Origin: Pedobacter xixiisoli
GTDB taxonomy: Bacteria; Bacteroidota; Bacteroidia; Sphingobacteriales; Sphingobacteriaceae
Direction of reading: 5' to 3'
NCBI RefSeq assembly: GCF_900215335.1
Contig: NZ_OCMT01000004.1
Coordinates: forward strand, 722,987 to 786,986
Length of the DNA stretch: 64,000 nt
Under the pieces are notes generated by a model. That model saw nothing but the letters and a program-made list of their open reading frames with translations. It did no database searches and was not told the DNA's origin. How positions within the stretch are numbered: the first letter of the stretch is position 1; each line of letters opens with the position of its first letter. Below, in pieces: positions 9,401-16,952 of the stretch. Both the position numbers and the translations under genes were made by a program.

Positions 9401-9571
9401 TATACCTACAAATTAGTTGATATTACTGGCAAGCTGTTACAACGTGGCAGTTTTGTACATCAGGGCGGCAGCAATACCATTACGGTAGAGGCGGCCATGC
9501 CTAAAGGCGTTTATGTGCTACAGGTGAGCAATGGTAAGGAGCAAATCCAAACCAAGCTGATCAGGCCATAG
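3428..9571 (+). CDS. Giant secreted beta-helix surface protein with T9SS tail (copy A)
   Basis: This 2047-aa protein has a Sec signal peptide (residues 1-20, ending GAHAQ). Two homologous halves follow, at about 21-944 and 947-1866. Each begins GGTVY-INGTD, contains many NNT/NNN turns typical of right-handed parallel beta-helices, and ends with a D-ILG-R...GAFEE motif like the choice-of-anchor Q domain. An FN3-like domain (about 1868-1960) and a type-A T9SS sorting domain (about 1965-2047, with YPNP and a final QTKLIRP) complete it. The protein should be exported by the type IX secretion system and anchored on the cell surface; adhesion or polysaccharide binding is only a guess. A close paralogue follows at 10271. 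No TAnnTTTG promoter box is visible upstream, where a guanine-free heptad tract abuts the ATG. Domain identity is confident; function is unknown. Confidence 0.85.
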   Translation: MKKRLLLLLAMGLGFGAHAQLVGGTVYPINGTDNVSPRTFASLRSAVTYVNTAGLSGTGQAILEFTAPYANEAVASPIIINALPGASATLGLTIRPATGMTVSLTANLSGQRLIDLNDADYVTLDGRPGGVGTSSAFTLENTNTTNTGGTSVVRLINDAQFNKLSYLTFKTAAAVNTLSGAVLLSTSAAGTTGNTDNSISHNTFTFASTYVVANAPGIQIASAGTAARPNNRTQVLNNNFEYWGGRGAILANDGAAWQINNNHFYNTFATQPLVADGNNGFAAIYLAGSTGGHTIDGNFIGGKAANAGGAKMDITAQNVQFIYVSSTSTAAKTTVQNNTIANINASTPTNGITSYFRVIYTPGSQIVDILNNTIGSASTANSLVMTRNATANGTYPMILLDNTGDTPSNVKNNTIANLQFNDLAGGNNFFYGILANAGTGGKIIDGNTITKLKLSGALSVATMIINSVDGEITNNNIGSQTLTNDIVVETTRTGTSSAVYSTGDYATKITGNQIGGFSVKTTLATAASSNFYGIYAVNSLSAGTLKTVENNLVGGTVANSLQTIPGGGAGTAQVGIAGIFTNGSINRNNTVRNITADETGTLVGIQFGSTVSGNIESNTIENLTLNGQASSSYVAGLTLNAVGGTTPIIDNTISGIKSSNAVALSSVGIKHVMGIYGNGSGALSSNKISNLEATGAGATSVYGIVSRSGNVLKNRIYDLKSSNATVGASIGGIALTATSSTTASFTVSNNVINVNYSGDVPAYGILAEFAGTGTDPALTIRAFYNTILLEGTASGSAISSAIYRTSDSPLDVKNNLFFNNRSGGSGIHSLYGATTTAPAWVSNYNFLATPAGNSNVGNWNGTAQDFAAWKASQSGQDANSVNNMTLTPSTLFNTTLGATDFLRTTVAHNQKVAGKGTTVSVTDDILGATRAATPSMGAFEEELILPLAGGTVYQINGTDSGNGATRTFASLRSASVFANTYGLTGTGQAVLEFTAPYTNETIGATSITFNALANASATLGLTIRPATGMSVSLTASLAALPLIDLNDADYITLDGRPGGVGTTGAFIVQNTNTNAASSTIRMINDAQFNKLTYLDIRLASVSNATTAAVLLSTSASGTTGNTDNNISYNTFSMPASGYTAGATQTTQILSAGTAARPNHNTSILNNNFAHWGGLGAVYSTSGNNWQINNNHFYSTLAVKGSGSVQSGAINLSNSDGHTIDGNFFGGQAANAGGSKMGIDAYNWSFISVNGTSTAAKTTIQNNTFANMDAGTPSGSTAANFRAIYTLGNQMVDVLNNTIGSASTANSLVMNKNTTNTGLYYFIQTDNTGDVATNIKNNTFANLRFNGLGGASLSNIYGIYANVGTGGKMIDNNTFSKITATGTLNEFRLIYTNVLSEITNNKIGSQSSTADIVVESTRQNPFYGIGASGDFASKITGNQIGGISRKVTLATSGNGGAFYLYNISGSTTTATLKTVENNIIGGTVANSIQTIAGGGAGQENIALEGLYGSAAIIRNNTVRNMTLNTDGYIIGIDPSGSVAGSLVENNTIENLTSNAQSNNGFVSGILTSGTSNINSNTISGLKSSNAVTFSTANKHVTGINHAGSGTVSGNRVYNLEATGAGATLVYGIVARPSSILKNRVYDLKSSNATTGASIGGIALNPISSSTGSYTLANNVVNVNYSGDVPVYGILAEFTNGGTDPALAVNASYNTILLEGTASGSAISSAIYRTSNGALDLKNNLLFNNLSGGSGIHSLYGATTTAPAWVSNYNFLATAAANTNVGNWNGTAQNFAAWKASQSGQDANSVNDMAQTPSAFFNLASASTDFLRTTASGKLKVGNLATPTSVTDDILGTSRAATPTIGAFEEVVVLPVTFNGFTARLNGNKVNLAWNVSSEVDIIRYEVERLTNGTDFVKVATVAAGQLNGYSAVDANPQLGSNYYRLLAINSDGTATYFNEIKEVKVASLGESAAVVYPNPLVGNTIHVAMASFARGTYTYKLVDITGKLLQRGSFVHQGGSNTITVEAAMPKGVYVLQVSNGKEQIQTKLIRP

Positions 9572-9599
9572 ACTCAATTTTTCTCAATTGATTTAGAGA

Positions 9600-9637
9600 C
9601 CGCTGTAGTATTTATACTGCAGCGGTTTTGTTTTTTT
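9600..9637 (+). terminator. Rho-independent terminator of giant gene A
   Basis: CCGCTGTAGTA (9600-9610), a TTTA loop and TACTGCAGCGG (9615-9625) form an 11-bp stem with one G-U pair, followed by a T-rich run. Gene B has nearly the same stem at 16410-16437. Confidence 0.9.
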
Positions 9638-9763
9638 AGGTATCAGGGGTCAGGTATCAGGGGTCAGGTATCAGGGGTTAGGGGTCAGGGGTCAGGTATC
9701 AGGGGTCAGGTATCAGGGGTTAGGGGTCAGGAGTCAGGAGTTAGGTATTAGAAGTTAGGTATT
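9638..9763. repeat. Heptanucleotide tract, 18 uninterrupted units
   Basis: Exactly 126 bp divide into 18 heptamers, mostly AGGGGTC and AGGTATC with AGGGGTT, AGGAGTC, AGGTATT and AGAAGTT towards the end. No indel breaks the phase. The tract follows immediately after the T-run of the terminator at 9600-9637. The unit family resembles AGGGATT at 16455-16517, which sits at the same place after gene B. Confidence 0.9.
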
Positions 9764-9980
9764 AGTTTGCGATTGATAGGCTAAGCACCTCGCTATTTCT
9801 CTCCCTTTTAGGGAGAACCGGAGTGAAACGTAGCTCATTGAAACAAAAATCAATAAGCCCTCTCAATAGATGCCCAAGGGGCAGAGAGGGTTATTAAAAT
9901 TGGTTATACCTATTGTCTGCTTCACCCTCTCTGGCTTCGCCATCTCTCCCTGCGAGGGAGAGAAAAGCAGATTTGAAAGA
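9763..9980. repeat. 218-bp flank repeat, copy 1
   Basis: This stretch closely matches 16633-16850 and has the same length. It includes inverted segments such as TCTCCC...GGGAGA and CCCTCTC...GAGAGGG that could form hairpins. No coding region is apparent. Its position after gene A, matching the copy after gene B, indicates that the duplication covered gene plus 3' flank. The following 9981-10166 shows nothing recognisable. Confidence 0.8.
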
Positions 9981-10146
9981 CCTATGCTATAGGTACTTTC
10001 GTTCCCCTCACAGCCACACCCAAGCACATCATTCTCTCAACTTATTACTTAACCCCCATCCCTAAGCTAGCTTACGTTTCCGGAGAAATCGCCAATAAGT
10101 TACAGTGGTAGAGCTATAAGGAGTGAGGAAGTTTGTCCAATCTTCC

Positions 10147-10174
10147 TTTGCCAGCGCAGTAGCTTTTATCTTTG
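10147..10174 (+). promoter_or_regulatory. Promoter of giant gene B
   Basis: TTTG (10147-10150), a 16-bp spacer and TATCTTTG (10167-10174) fit the Bacteroidota -33/-7 pattern, with a slightly short spacer. The ATG is 97 bp beyond the -7 box, giving a leader of roughly 90 nt. Gene A lacks a comparable upstream match, so the two copies may be controlled differently. Confidence 0.55.
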
Positions 10175-10270
10175 TAGGTAATACTGAATAACATTCAATT
10201 TGTAGTTGGTTGATTTGCTTGCTGCTTGAATTTAAATTAGTTATAGAAATCGTTCATCTAATTTTATCTT

Positions 10271-13200
10271 ATGAAAAAAATTCTACTCACCATTTTTGCG
10301 ATGAGCTTGGCCTTGCTGAGCCATGCCCAGCTGGTAGGAGGTACCGTTTATCCTATTAACGGAACCGACAACGTGAGCCCGCGTACTTTTGCTACGCTAC
10401 GCTCGGCAGTAACCTATGTAAACTCTGCTGGTTTAAGCGGCTCAGGCCAGGCCATTTTGGAGTTTTCTGCGGGCTACACCAACGAAGCCATGCCTAGCGC
10501 TATTGTTATCAACGCTTTGTCTGGTGCCAGTGCTAGCTTGGGCCTAACCATTAGGCCAGCAACGGGCAGGAGTGTAAGTTTAACGGGAAACTTAGCAGGC
10601 CAACCCCTCATAGACCTCAACAATGCCGATTACATTACGCTAGACGGTAGGCCAGGTGGTGTAGGAACTGCCAGTGCCATTACTTTAGAAAATACCAATA
10701 CAAGCTCAACTAACGAAACCAGTGTAGTGAGGTTGATTAATGATGCACAGTTTAATAAACTAAGCTATATCACCTTTAAATCGGCGATTGCAGAAGGCAT
10801 TGCTTGTGGTGCGGTCTTTTTGTCTAACAGTGTCTCGGGCACTACAGGTAATACGGATAACACCATTAATAACAGTACTTTTACCTATCCCAGTACCTAT
10901 GTAGCTGGTACGGCATCAGGCAAACAGGTAATGACTAGAAGTACAACAGCGAGACCCAACAACAACATCAGTATTTTAAATAATAATTTTGAATATTGGG
11001 GGGGTAACGGAGCAGTTTACAGCACTTCTGATGGATGGAGGGTTAATAATAACCATTTTTATAGCACGCAACCTTTGTCGGTATCTGGCTCTACAAGCTT
11101 GATAGCCATTAATTTGTCTACCAGTAATAACAATACCGTTGATGGTAATTTTATTGGCGGCCAGACAGCTAATGCTGGTGGTGCAAAAATGAACGTAACT
11201 GCCTTAAATACCCGATTTATTTCTGTAGAGGGAAATGTCACTTCTAGCAAAACTGTGATACAGAATAATACCATCGCCAATATCAGTGTCAGTAGCCCTA
11301 CCGATAATACATTATCCGAACTCAGGGCGATATATGCTTTTGGTAGCCAAGCGGTAGATGTATTGAACAACACGATTGGTTCGGTCAGTACAGCGAATAG
11401 TTTGGTGATGAATAAGAATGCTACCGCTAATAGTAATTATTACATGATACAATTAGGTAACACAGGTGTTGTTGCTAGTAACATCAGTAACAATACTTTG
11501 GCCAACCTACAGTTTAATGAGCTTAGTGGAACTGGCATTAATAACTTTTACGGTATTTATACCATTTCGGGCAGTGGAGGTCAGATGTTAGACAACAACA
11601 CCATTACTAAAATTGCTACTATTGGTAGTATAAATGATGTTAGACTTATTCAGTCTAGTGTTTTAAGCGAAATTACCAATAACAAGATAGGTTCGCAAAG
11701 CAGCACGGGTGATCTTGTAATAGAAAGTACAAGAGCAGCCACATTTTATGGAATTAGGGCAGAAGGTAATTTTGCATCCAAGATTACGGGCAACCAAATA
11801 GGAGGCATTAGCAAAAAGACAACCTTGGGCACTTCGGGTGACGGTGGACTTTTTAATAACATTTATGTGGCAGGTTCTACTACAGTAGCTACGCTTAAAA
11901 CGGTGGAAAATAACTTAGTGGGTGGTACGGTGGCCAATAGCTTACAGACCATTCCTGGTGGTGGTGCGGGCATAGCACAAATTGATGTGGTGGGGATAAC
12001 CAATGCCGGAGGAATTTGCCGTAACAATACCGTTAGAAATATGACAGCCAACGAGACAGGATTTGTGTTAGGCTTGCAGCTAAGTGATAGCGTAAACGGT
12101 GTGGTAGAGAATAACAGTATCGAAAATATGACCCTAAACGGGCAGGCATCTAATTCTTATATTGGTGGTATTTATGCTAATAACATTAGTGCTAATACGA
12201 TTAACAATACGATCTCAGGGCTTAAGAGCAGCAATGCTGTTACCTTGGCAGTTGCCAACCACAAACATGTAATGGGTATTTTTTCTAGTGGTACTGGCAT
12301 CGTAAGTGGCAATAAAATTTCTAACCTAGAAGCTACAGGTGCCGGAGCAACTTCCGTTTATGGTATGGTTACTTATCGCACAAACGTTTTGAAGAACAGG
12401 ATTTACGACGTGAAGAGCAGCAACGCTACCGCTGGTGCGAGCATAGGAGGTATAGCGCTATCAACTCTTTCCACGGCTGGTTTTAACATTGCCAATAATG
12501 TCATCAATGTCAACCATAGTGGAGATGTGCCTGTTTATGGTATTATAGTAGAAAGTACTGGTACCAACGCGATTACTGCTTCTTATAATACCATTTTGCT
12601 AGAGGGTACAGCTAGCGGTTCTGCAAATTCTGCGGCCTTTTACCGTACCAACAATAGCCCGCTAGACTTAAAGAACAATTTGTTCTTCAACAATCGTAGC
12701 GGTGGTTCGGGTATTCATAGTTTATATGGTGCTACCACTACTGCGCCAGCTTGGGCATCAGATTACAACTTCTTGGCTACGGCGGCTGGCAACACGAATG
12801 TGGGCAATTGGAACGGTACGGCACAAAATTTTGCGGCATGGAAAGCTGGGCATAGTGGGCAGGATGTAAACTCTGTGAACGATATGGCCCAAACGCCAAG
12901 TGCCTTCTTTAACCTGGCCTCGGCTTCTACAGATTTCTTGAGAACCACCGCTAGCGGTAAGTTAAAGGTGGGTAATCTGGCTACGCCAAATTCTGTTACA
13001 GATGATATATTGGGTACTGCAAGGGCTGCAACGCCTACCATTGGTGCCTTTGAAGAAGATGTGCCATCGCCTTTGGCAGGTGGTACGGTTTATCGTATCA
13101 ACGGAACCGATGGGGGTAGTGGTGCTAGCCGTACCTTTGCTACGTTGCGCTCGGCAGCAACTTATGCCAATACTTATGGTCTTACAGGTACAGGCCAGGC

Positions 13201-16200
13201 CGTATTGGAGTTTAGCACTGGCTACACCAACGAAGCCATGCCTAGCGCTATTACCTTTAACGCATTAGCTAATGCCAGTGCTACTTTAGGCCTAACCATT
13301 AGGCCAGCAATGGGCATGAGTGTTAGTCTAACTGGAAACTTATCAGGGGCAATACCATTAATAGATTTTAACAATGCCGATTACATTACGCTAGACGGTA
13401 GGCCGGGCGGCACAGGAACTACCAGTGCCTTTAGTCTAGAAAATACCATTACGGGGAGTGGTGCACAAATTTCGGTGATCAGATTAATCAACGATGCCCA
13501 ATTTAATAAATTAACCTACCTTACTATTAAAAGTGCATTGGGTCTACAAACTGCCGCAGCTGCAGTGGCGCTGGTCGAAACTAATTCGGGTATTACAGGT
13601 AATACCGATAACATCATTAGCTACAATACCTTTGCCGCAGCCAGTACCTATGTAGCAGGAGTTACACAGGGAATCCAGATTGTCACGTATGCTTTGTCGG
13701 CGGGCATACCAAGCCATAGAACCAATATCCTGAACAATAAGTTTGAACACTGGGGTGGCAGTGGAGCCATTTATAGTACTTCTGGCAATAACTGGCAGAT
13801 CAATAACAATCATTTTTATAATACTCAGATAGCAAAAGGTAATGGCCCTAATAGGTCTGGTGCTATTGATCTTAGCAATAGCGATGGTCACACCATTGAT
13901 GGTAATTTCTTTGGTGGCCAAGCAGCTAATGCGGGTGGCAGCAAGCTAGATATAGAAGCCTATTACTGGAATTTTATCTATGTAAATGGTGCTTCTACAG
14001 CTGCCAAAACCACCATACAGAATAATACCTTTGCCAACATCAATGCTAATACACCTTCGGGTTCGAGTGGTGCTCTCTTTTATGCTATTAATACAGCGGG
14101 CAACCAAACCGTAGATATCTTGAACAATACCATTGGCTCGACCAGTGTGGCCAATAGTTTGGTGATGAGTAAAAGTAGCACGACTACCGGTGGTTACTAT
14201 ATGATACGACCAGACAATGCGGGCGCTAGTGTAAGTAACATCAGTAACAATACCTTCGCTAACCTACAGTTTAATCATCTTATTGGAGCTAGCACTAGTA
14301 ATTTTTATGGCATTTTTGCCAATGCGGGCAGTGGTGGTAAGGTGATAGACAATAACACCTTTAGCCAAATTACTGCTACTGGCGGTGTATCTGATATCAG
14401 ATTCATTTCTACTGGTGTTTTAAGCGAAATTACCAATAACAAGGTAGGTTCGCAAAGCAGCACGGGTGATCTTGTAATAGAAAGTACTAGAGAGGCCACT
14501 TTTTATGGAATTAGGGCAGAAGGTGATTTTGCATCCAAAATTACGGGCAACCAAATAGGAGGCATTAGCAAAAAGGCAACCTTGGCCACTTCGGGTACTG
14601 GTGGCATTATTAATTACATCTATGTTGCAGGTTCTAATACAGTAGCTACGCTTAAAACTGTAGAGAACAACCTGGTTGGTGGCACGGTGGCCAATAGCTT
14701 ACAAACCATTCCTGGTGGTGGCGCAGGCGTAGCGCAAATTGATGTCGTAGGAATAGTCAATATTGGAGCAATTAACCGTAACAATGTCATCAGAAATATA
14801 ACAGCCAATGAGACTGGGTCTGTGACAGGCTTGATAACCAATGTTAATCCAACTGGTGTAGTAGAAAATAACAGTATCGAAAATCTTACGGTAAACGGGC
14901 AAACGTCAAGCTCATATCTTTGTGGTATACAGATCGCTAACGTTACCGCTAATACTATAGGTAATACCATTTCGGGTCTTAAGAATAGCAACGCGGTTGC
15001 CTTGGCAGCATCCCAATTCAAGCACGTAATGGGCATTTTTTCTGCAGGTAGCGGCATAGTTAGCGGCAATAAAATTTCTAACTTAGAGGCTACAGGTGCC
15101 GGAGCAACTTCGGTTTTCGGGATAGTGGCCTATCGCACGAGCATTTTAAAGAACAGGATCTACGATCTGAAGAGTAGCAATTCAATAGCTGGTTCGAGTA
15201 TAGGAGGGATGGCTTTATTAACTTCAACTGGCCACAGCGGTAGCTTTACCCTGTCCAATAACGTGATCAATGTCAATTACAGTGGCTCTGCCTTTACCTA
15301 TGGTATCTTTACAGAACTTTTAGTTGCATTTGACCCCGCCTTAACGATCAATGCTTCTTATAATACGATTCTATTAGAAGGTACCGCTAGCGGTTCAGCT
15401 ATTTCTTCGGCTATTTATCGTAATAATAACAGTCCACTAGACCTAAAGAACAACCTGTTGTTCAACAACCGTAGCGGTGGTTCAGGTATCCATAGCCTGT
15501 ATGGTACTACTAACACGTCGGCAGCTTGGGTTTCAGATTACAACTTTTTGGCCACTGCAGCAGGCAATACCAACGTAGGCAACTGGAACAGTACGGCGCA
15601 AAATTTTGCAGCATGGAAAGCGGGGCACAGCGGTCAGGATATAAACTCTGTGAACGATATGAGTCTAACGCCAAGTGCCTTTTTTAACATGGCCTCGGCT
15701 TCTACAGATTTCTTGAGAACTACCGCTAGTGGTAAGTTAAAAGTGGGTAATCTGGCTACACCAAATTCCGTTACCGATGATATCATAGGTACTTCAAGAG
15801 CTGCAACGCCTACCATCGGTGCCTTTGAGGAGGTAGTGGTGCTACCGGTTACCTTCAACGGTTTTACCGCTAAGTTAAACGGCAACAAGGTTAATTTAGG
15901 TTGGAACGTGAGCAGCGAAGTGGATATCATCCGCTACGAGGTAGAGCGTTTAACCAAGGGTACAGATTTCGTAAAAGTGGCTACGGTAAGCGCAGGTCAG
16001 CTTAACGGCTATAGCGCAGTAGATGCCAACCCTCAATTGGGCAGCAACTACTACCGTTTGTTGGCCATCAACAGCGATGGTACGGCAAGCTATTTTACCG
16101 AGGTTAGAGAGGTGAAAGTGGCGAGCTTGGTAGAGGCTACGGCTGTGGTATATCCTAACCCGTTGGTGGGCAATACCATTAATGTAACTATGGCTCCTTA

Positions 16201-16384
16201 CAGCGCTGGTACTTACCAATACAAGATAAGTGACATTACGGGCAAGCTATTGCAAAGCGGTAGTTTCGATCATAAAGGTGGTGGTAATACCATCACGATA
16301 AGTGCGGCAATGCCTAAAGGTGTTTATGTGTTGCAGATCAGCAAAGGCAAGGAGCAGATCCAAGCGAAGTTGATCAAGCCATAG
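10271..16384 (+). CDS. Giant secreted beta-helix surface protein with T9SS tail (copy B)
   Basis: This 2037-aa paralogue of the previous gene has the same plan. There is a signal peptide (1-20), a first half (about 21-930), a second half (about 935-1850), an FN3-like domain (about 1856-1950) and a type-A T9SS sorting domain (about 1955-2037) with YPNP and KGVYVLQISKGKEQ near the end. The first halves of A and B resemble each other most at their starts. The end of B's first half (SASTDFLRTTASGKLKVGN) instead matches A's second half, and GYTNEAMPSAI is shared by B's two halves but not by A. Recombination or gene conversion among the four modules is therefore likely. It has its own promoter at 10147-10174 and a conserved terminator. 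Surface export is well supported; the ligand is unknown. Confidence 0.85.
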   Translation: MKKILLTIFAMSLALLSHAQLVGGTVYPINGTDNVSPRTFATLRSAVTYVNSAGLSGSGQAILEFSAGYTNEAMPSAIVINALSGASASLGLTIRPATGRSVSLTGNLAGQPLIDLNNADYITLDGRPGGVGTASAITLENTNTSSTNETSVVRLINDAQFNKLSYITFKSAIAEGIACGAVFLSNSVSGTTGNTDNTINNSTFTYPSTYVAGTASGKQVMTRSTTARPNNNISILNNNFEYWGGNGAVYSTSDGWRVNNNHFYSTQPLSVSGSTSLIAINLSTSNNNTVDGNFIGGQTANAGGAKMNVTALNTRFISVEGNVTSSKTVIQNNTIANISVSSPTDNTLSELRAIYAFGSQAVDVLNNTIGSVSTANSLVMNKNATANSNYYMIQLGNTGVVASNISNNTLANLQFNELSGTGINNFYGIYTISGSGGQMLDNNTITKIATIGSINDVRLIQSSVLSEITNNKIGSQSSTGDLVIESTRAATFYGIRAEGNFASKITGNQIGGISKKTTLGTSGDGGLFNNIYVAGSTTVATLKTVENNLVGGTVANSLQTIPGGGAGIAQIDVVGITNAGGICRNNTVRNMTANETGFVLGLQLSDSVNGVVENNSIENMTLNGQASNSYIGGIYANNISANTINNTISGLKSSNAVTLAVANHKHVMGIFSSGTGIVSGNKISNLEATGAGATSVYGMVTYRTNVLKNRIYDVKSSNATAGASIGGIALSTLSTAGFNIANNVINVNHSGDVPVYGIIVESTGTNAITASYNTILLEGTASGSANSAAFYRTNNSPLDLKNNLFFNNRSGGSGIHSLYGATTTAPAWASDYNFLATAAGNTNVGNWNGTAQNFAAWKAGHSGQDVNSVNDMAQTPSAFFNLASASTDFLRTTASGKLKVGNLATPNSVTDDILGTARAATPTIGAFEEDVPSPLAGGTVYRINGTDGGSGASRTFATLRSAATYANTYGLTGTGQAVLEFSTGYTNEAMPSAITFNALANASATLGLTIRPAMGMSVSLTGNLSGAIPLIDFNNADYITLDGRPGGTGTTSAFSLENTITGSGAQISVIRLINDAQFNKLTYLTIKSALGLQTAAAAVALVETNSGITGNTDNIISYNTFAAASTYVAGVTQGIQIVTYALSAGIPSHRTNILNNKFEHWGGSGAIYSTSGNNWQINNNHFYNTQIAKGNGPNRSGAIDLSNSDGHTIDGNFFGGQAANAGGSKLDIEAYYWNFIYVNGASTAAKTTIQNNTFANINANTPSGSSGALFYAINTAGNQTVDILNNTIGSTSVANSLVMSKSSTTTGGYYMIRPDNAGASVSNISNNTFANLQFNHLIGASTSNFYGIFANAGSGGKVIDNNTFSQITATGGVSDIRFISTGVLSEITNNKVGSQSSTGDLVIESTREATFYGIRAEGDFASKITGNQIGGISKKATLATSGTGGIINYIYVAGSNTVATLKTVENNLVGGTVANSLQTIPGGGAGVAQIDVVGIVNIGAINRNNVIRNITANETGSVTGLITNVNPTGVVENNSIENLTVNGQTSSSYLCGIQIANVTANTIGNTISGLKNSNAVALAASQFKHVMGIFSAGSGIVSGNKISNLEATGAGATSVFGIVAYRTSILKNRIYDLKSSNSIAGSSIGGMALLTSTGHSGSFTLSNNVINVNYSGSAFTYGIFTELLVAFDPALTINASYNTILLEGTASGSAISSAIYRNNNSPLDLKNNLLFNNRSGGSGIHSLYGTTNTSAAWVSDYNFLATAAGNTNVGNWNSTAQNFAAWKAGHSGQDINSVNDMSLTPSAFFNMASASTDFLRTTASGKLKVGNLATPNSVTDDIIGTSRAATPTIGAFEEVVVLPVTFNGFTAKLNGNKVNLGWNVSSEVDIIRYEVERLTKGTDFVKVATVSAGQLNGYSAVDANPQLGSNYYRLLAINSDGTASYFTEVREVKVASLVEATAVVYPNPLVGNTINVTMAPYSAGTYQYKISDITGKLLQSGSFDHKGGGNTITISAAMPKGVYVLQISKGKEQIQAKLIKP

Positions 16385-16409
16385 TCTAAATTTTCATAGG
16401 TTAATTGAA

Positions 16410-16443
16410 GCCGCTGTAGTATTTGTACTGCAGCGGCTTTTTT
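16410..16443 (+). terminator. Rho-independent terminator of giant gene B
   Basis: GCCGCTGTAGTA (16410-16421), a TTTG loop and TACTGCAGCGGC (16426-16437) form a 12-bp stem followed by six T. It is homologous to the terminator at 9600-9637. Confidence 0.9.
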
Positions 16444-16454
16444 ATTTAAGTGTA

Positions 16455-16517
16455 AGGGATTAGGGATTAGGGATTAGGGATTAGGAATTAGGGATCAGGT
16501 GTCAGGTTTCAGGGATC
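16455..16517. repeat. Heptanucleotide tract (9 units)
   Basis: Nine heptamers in perfect phase: AGGGATT four times, then AGGAATT, AGGGATC, AGGTGTC, AGGTTTC and AGGGATC. The tract lies just after the terminator of gene B, like 9638-9763 after gene A, but with a different consensus and half the length. Confidence 0.85.
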
Positions 16518-16632
16518 AGTTTGAAAGTGATAGGTTATGCACCTTGTGTCCCCCTTTGGAGTGCCTGTCCCGAGTTATTCGGGAGGGTAGGGGGAGGAGC
16601 CTTAATGCTGTCGCTAATAATTAGTTAGTGGT

Positions 16633-16850
16633 TAGTTTGTGAGTGATAGGTTAGGCGCCTTGCTATTTCTCTCCCTTATAGGGAGAACCGAAGTGAAACG
16701 TAGCTCATTGAGGCAAAAATCAATAAGCCCTCTCAATAGATGCCCAACGGGCAGAGAGGGTTATTAAAATTGGTTATGCATTTCGGTTGCTTCACCCTCT
16801 GGCTTTGCCATCTCTCCCTGTGAGGGAGAGAAAAGCGATCTTGAAAAGCT
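16633..16850. repeat. 218-bp flank repeat, copy 2
   Basis: This is the homologue of 9763-9980, with the same order of inverted segments and a few substitutions and small indels. The stretch 16518-16632 before it, which contains TCCCGAGT...TTCGGGA-like pairing, appears in only one copy. Confidence 0.8.
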
Positions 16851-16925
16851 TATATTATTAATACTTCGTCACAAATGCCAATTTTTGACGTCCTAGAAAA
16901 ACAAGAATAAAATAAATGCGTTATA

Positions 16926-16933
16926 TACCTTTG
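16926..16933 (+). promoter_or_regulatory. -7 box for the TPR gene
   Basis: TACCTTTG matches TAnnTTTG and ends 19 bp before the ATG at 16953, giving a leader of about a dozen nucleotides. No clear -33 element is seen. Confidence 0.5.
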
Positions 16934-16952
16934 CTTTTACTAAATTGTACTG

